Origin: an uncultured Cyanobium sp.
GTDB lineage: Bacteria; Cyanobacteriota; Cyanobacteriia; PCC-6307; Cyanobiaceae
Length of the DNA: 5,065 nt
Assembly: GCA_937919075.1 (NCBI GenBank)
Contig: CALFOF010000045.1
Location: 1 to 5,065, forward strand
Direction of reading: 5' to 3'
The notes under the pieces are model-generated. The model ran no database searches, was not told the origin of the DNA, and saw only the letters and a list, made by a program, of their open reading frames with translations. Of the stretch, positions 3,499 to 5,065 are shown piece after piece. The position numbers and the translations under genes were made by a program. The first letter of the stretch is position 1, and each line of letters opens with the position of its first letter.

Positions 3499-5065
3499 TC
3501 AACCCAGGCCGAGCAGCAGGCCGCCCTGGTAGGTGAGCAGGGCCATCAGCCAGGCCAGCGAGAACGACCAGGCCAGCGACACGAGCACGAAGACACGACT
3601 GCGCGATTCCTGCCACTGCACCGCCACCGTGGACAGGCACGGGGTGTAGAGGAGGGTGAACATCATGAAGCTGACGGCCTGCAGTGGCGTGATCGCCTGC
3701 ACCAAGGCTCCGCCCAGGCCCGCCTGGCTGGTGGCATAGATCACCGCCATCGCCCCCAGCAGGATCTCCTTGGCCACGAAGCCGAAGATCAGCGACACCG
3801 TGAGGGCAGGGTTCATGCCGATCGGTCCGAGCAGCGGCTGAAAGGTGCGGCCGATCATTCCCGATAGCGACAGACCGGAGAGCGGCTCCACCCCTGGCGG
3901 CAGGTTGTTGAGCAGCCACACCGCGACCACGCCGATCACGATGAACTGGCGGGTGGTGAAGAAGAAGCTCACCATCTGCTGCCAGGCCCGCTTCAGCATG
4001 GTGTCGGCGCTGGGGGTGCGGTAGGGGGGCAGCTCGAGCACAAAACCTTCGCTGCCGCGGTATATGTGCTTGAACAGCAGCGCCGTGAGCACCGCCGCCA
4101 CAAAGCTCATCACGTAGAAGCCAAACACCACCAGCCCCGCCGCCCACCAGGGGCGCACAAAAAAGGCACCGGCCATGAATACGAACACCGCCAGCCGCGC
4201 CTGGCACAGCGAGAACGGGATCACCAGCATCGACAGCAGCCGTCGGGGGCGGTCGCGGATCACCCGGGTGCCCATGATCGCTGGCACGTTGCAGCCGAAG
4301 CCCATGATCTGCAGCACGAAGCTGCGGCCATCCATGCCGAGCCAATGCATGAAGCCGTCCATCAGGAAGGCGGAACGGGCCAGATAGCCCGAGTCTTCGA
4401 TCAGGGAGACCATTAGATAAAAAAGAAAGATGATCGGCATGAAGCTCACCACCGTGGTGAGCCCGAGCCACAGCCCATCGGTGGCCAGCTGCACGAGGAA
4501 AGGCGGCAGCTGCAGGGCCTGCAGCATCGGCAGCAGCAGCTGGATTTCCAGCCCATCGGCGGCGCGGCTGAGCAGATCCTGCAGCGGCGTGCCGATCGCA
4601 TAGATCACCTGGAACATGCCGAGCATCACCACCAGGAAGGCCAGCACCCCCACCAACGGATGCAGCAGGACACGGTCGAGCCGGTGGCTGAGCTGATCAA
4701 AGAACCCGTCGGGGGCCTGCACGCAGGCCGCCGACAACGCCAGCAGACGCGCATCGAGTTCAGCGGGCTCGAGGGCGGCAGGCGGCGGCACGGTGATCGC
4801 CTCCAGGTGATGCACCTGCTCCAGCAACTCCGGCACCCCCCCACCGTTCCTGGCGCTGATCGCCACCACCGGCAGCTGCAACTCCTCGCTGAGGCGAGCG
4901 GCATTCACCTGCACGCCGAACCGCGCGGCCTCGTCGCTCATATTGAGCGCCACGATGAAGGGCAAGCCGGCGGCGCGCAGTTCAAGGGCGAGGCGCAGCT
5001 GGGTGGCGGCGCAGCTGGTGTTGAGCACCAACACGATCAGATCAGGCGGAGATGCGGCCAGGTAG
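3499..5065 (-). CDS. feoB: FeoB ferrous iron transporter, 5' end beyond window
   Basis: The frame is open through the right edge, so about 521 C-terminal residues of the FeoB GTPase/permease are seen and the N-terminal G1-G3 motifs are missing. Numbering from a GTG codon at 5034 (internal valine), the G4 motif is NMSD (31-34) and G5 is ISAR (59-62). After the helical GDP-dissociation region, the membrane part starts near 121. Family landmarks follow: LIEDSGYLARSAFLMD (211-226), GFGCNVPAI (245-253, first Gate motif), PFSLCQARLAVF (273-284), ELPPYRTP (334-341), GFVAKE (418-423) and LLYTPCLSTVA (461-471). Cys248, Cys277 and Cys466 are at the positions of conserved membrane cysteines. It imports Fe(II) across the inner membrane. 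The C-terminus ends soon after the last helix with no cysteine-rich tail. Within the window it runs opposite to feoA. Confidence 0.96.
   Translation of the reverse strand, partial: YLAASPPDLIVLVLNTSCAATQLRLALELRAAGLPFIVALNMSDEAARFGVQVNAARLSEELQLPVVAISARNGGGVPELLEQVHHLEAITVPPPAALEPAELDARLLALSAACVQAPDGFFDQLSHRLDRVLLHPLVGVLAFLVVMLGMFQVIYAIGTPLQDLLSRAADGLEIQLLLPMLQALQLPPFLVQLATDGLWLGLTTVVSFMPIIFLFYLMVSLIEDSGYLARSAFLMDGFMHWLGMDGRSFVLQIMGFGCNVPAIMGTRVIRDRPRRLLSMLVIPFSLCQARLAVFVFMAGAFFVRPWWAAGLVVFGFYVMSFVAAVLTALLFKHIYRGSEGFVLELPPYRTPSADTMLKRAWQQMVSFFFTTRQFIVIGVVAVWLLNNLPPGVEPLSGLSLSGMIGRTFQPLLGPIGMNPALTVSLIFGFVAKEILLGAMAVIYATSQAGLGGALVQAITPLQAVSFMMFTLLYTPCLSTVAVQWQESRSRVFVLVSLAWSFSLAWLMALLTYQGGLLLGLG

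Noticed and set aside
3392..4471. 359-codon open frame on the minus strand overlapping feoB
   Set aside because: It is an alternative frame of feoB with His/Gly/Ala/Arg-rich composition, while the feoB frame carries all the family motifs.

Overview
This window looks like chromosomal DNA of a GC-rich cyanobacterium, most plausibly a Synechococcus/Cyanobium-type picocyanobacterium. The strongest taxonomic marker is a near-textbook cyanobacterial AbrB regulator (cyAbrB). A c6-type cytochrome, a Nif11-type domain and a DUF2256 protein agree with it. Species cannot be fixed from sequence alone. I see no transposase, integrase, tRNA, rRNA or CRISPR array, so this reads as ordinary core or near-core genome.

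Layout, left to right. (1) The 3' part of a PsiE-family membrane protein gene (+ strand) enters from the left edge. It overlaps, tail to tail, the end of a two-gene minus-strand unit made of a GNAT acetyltransferase followed by an unusual Nif11-like/cupin fusion. (2) A 445-base non-coding stretch (1398-1842) separates that unit from the plus-strand genes. Its end next to the acetyltransferase carries two layers of short direct repeats that look like a regulatory region. (3) Two plus-strand genes follow, 27 bases apart: cyAbrB and a secreted class I cytochrome c of the c6 type. (4) A tight minus-strand pair follows: a 61-residue zinc-finger-like DUF2256 protein, then a YciI-family protein 8 bases downstream. 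(5) Divergent from that pair, with only 39 bases between start codons, is feoA (+). (6) The C-terminal two-thirds or more of feoB lies on the minus strand, convergent with feoA, and runs off the right edge.

The functional themes are ferrous iron uptake (FeoA, FeoB), redox and electron transfer (cytochrome c in the thylakoid lumen or periplasm), global carbon/nitrogen regulation (cyAbrB) and possibly phosphate stress (PsiE). The acetyltransferase, cupin fusion, YciI and DUF2256 genes are recognisable as families, but their substrates are not known from sequence. The least ordinary features are the Nif11-cupin fusion, the approximately 11-bp tandem repeats laid over the acetyltransferase start codon, and the convergent rather than co-directional arrangement of feoA and feoB. 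I do not see convincing evidence of a wholly new system.
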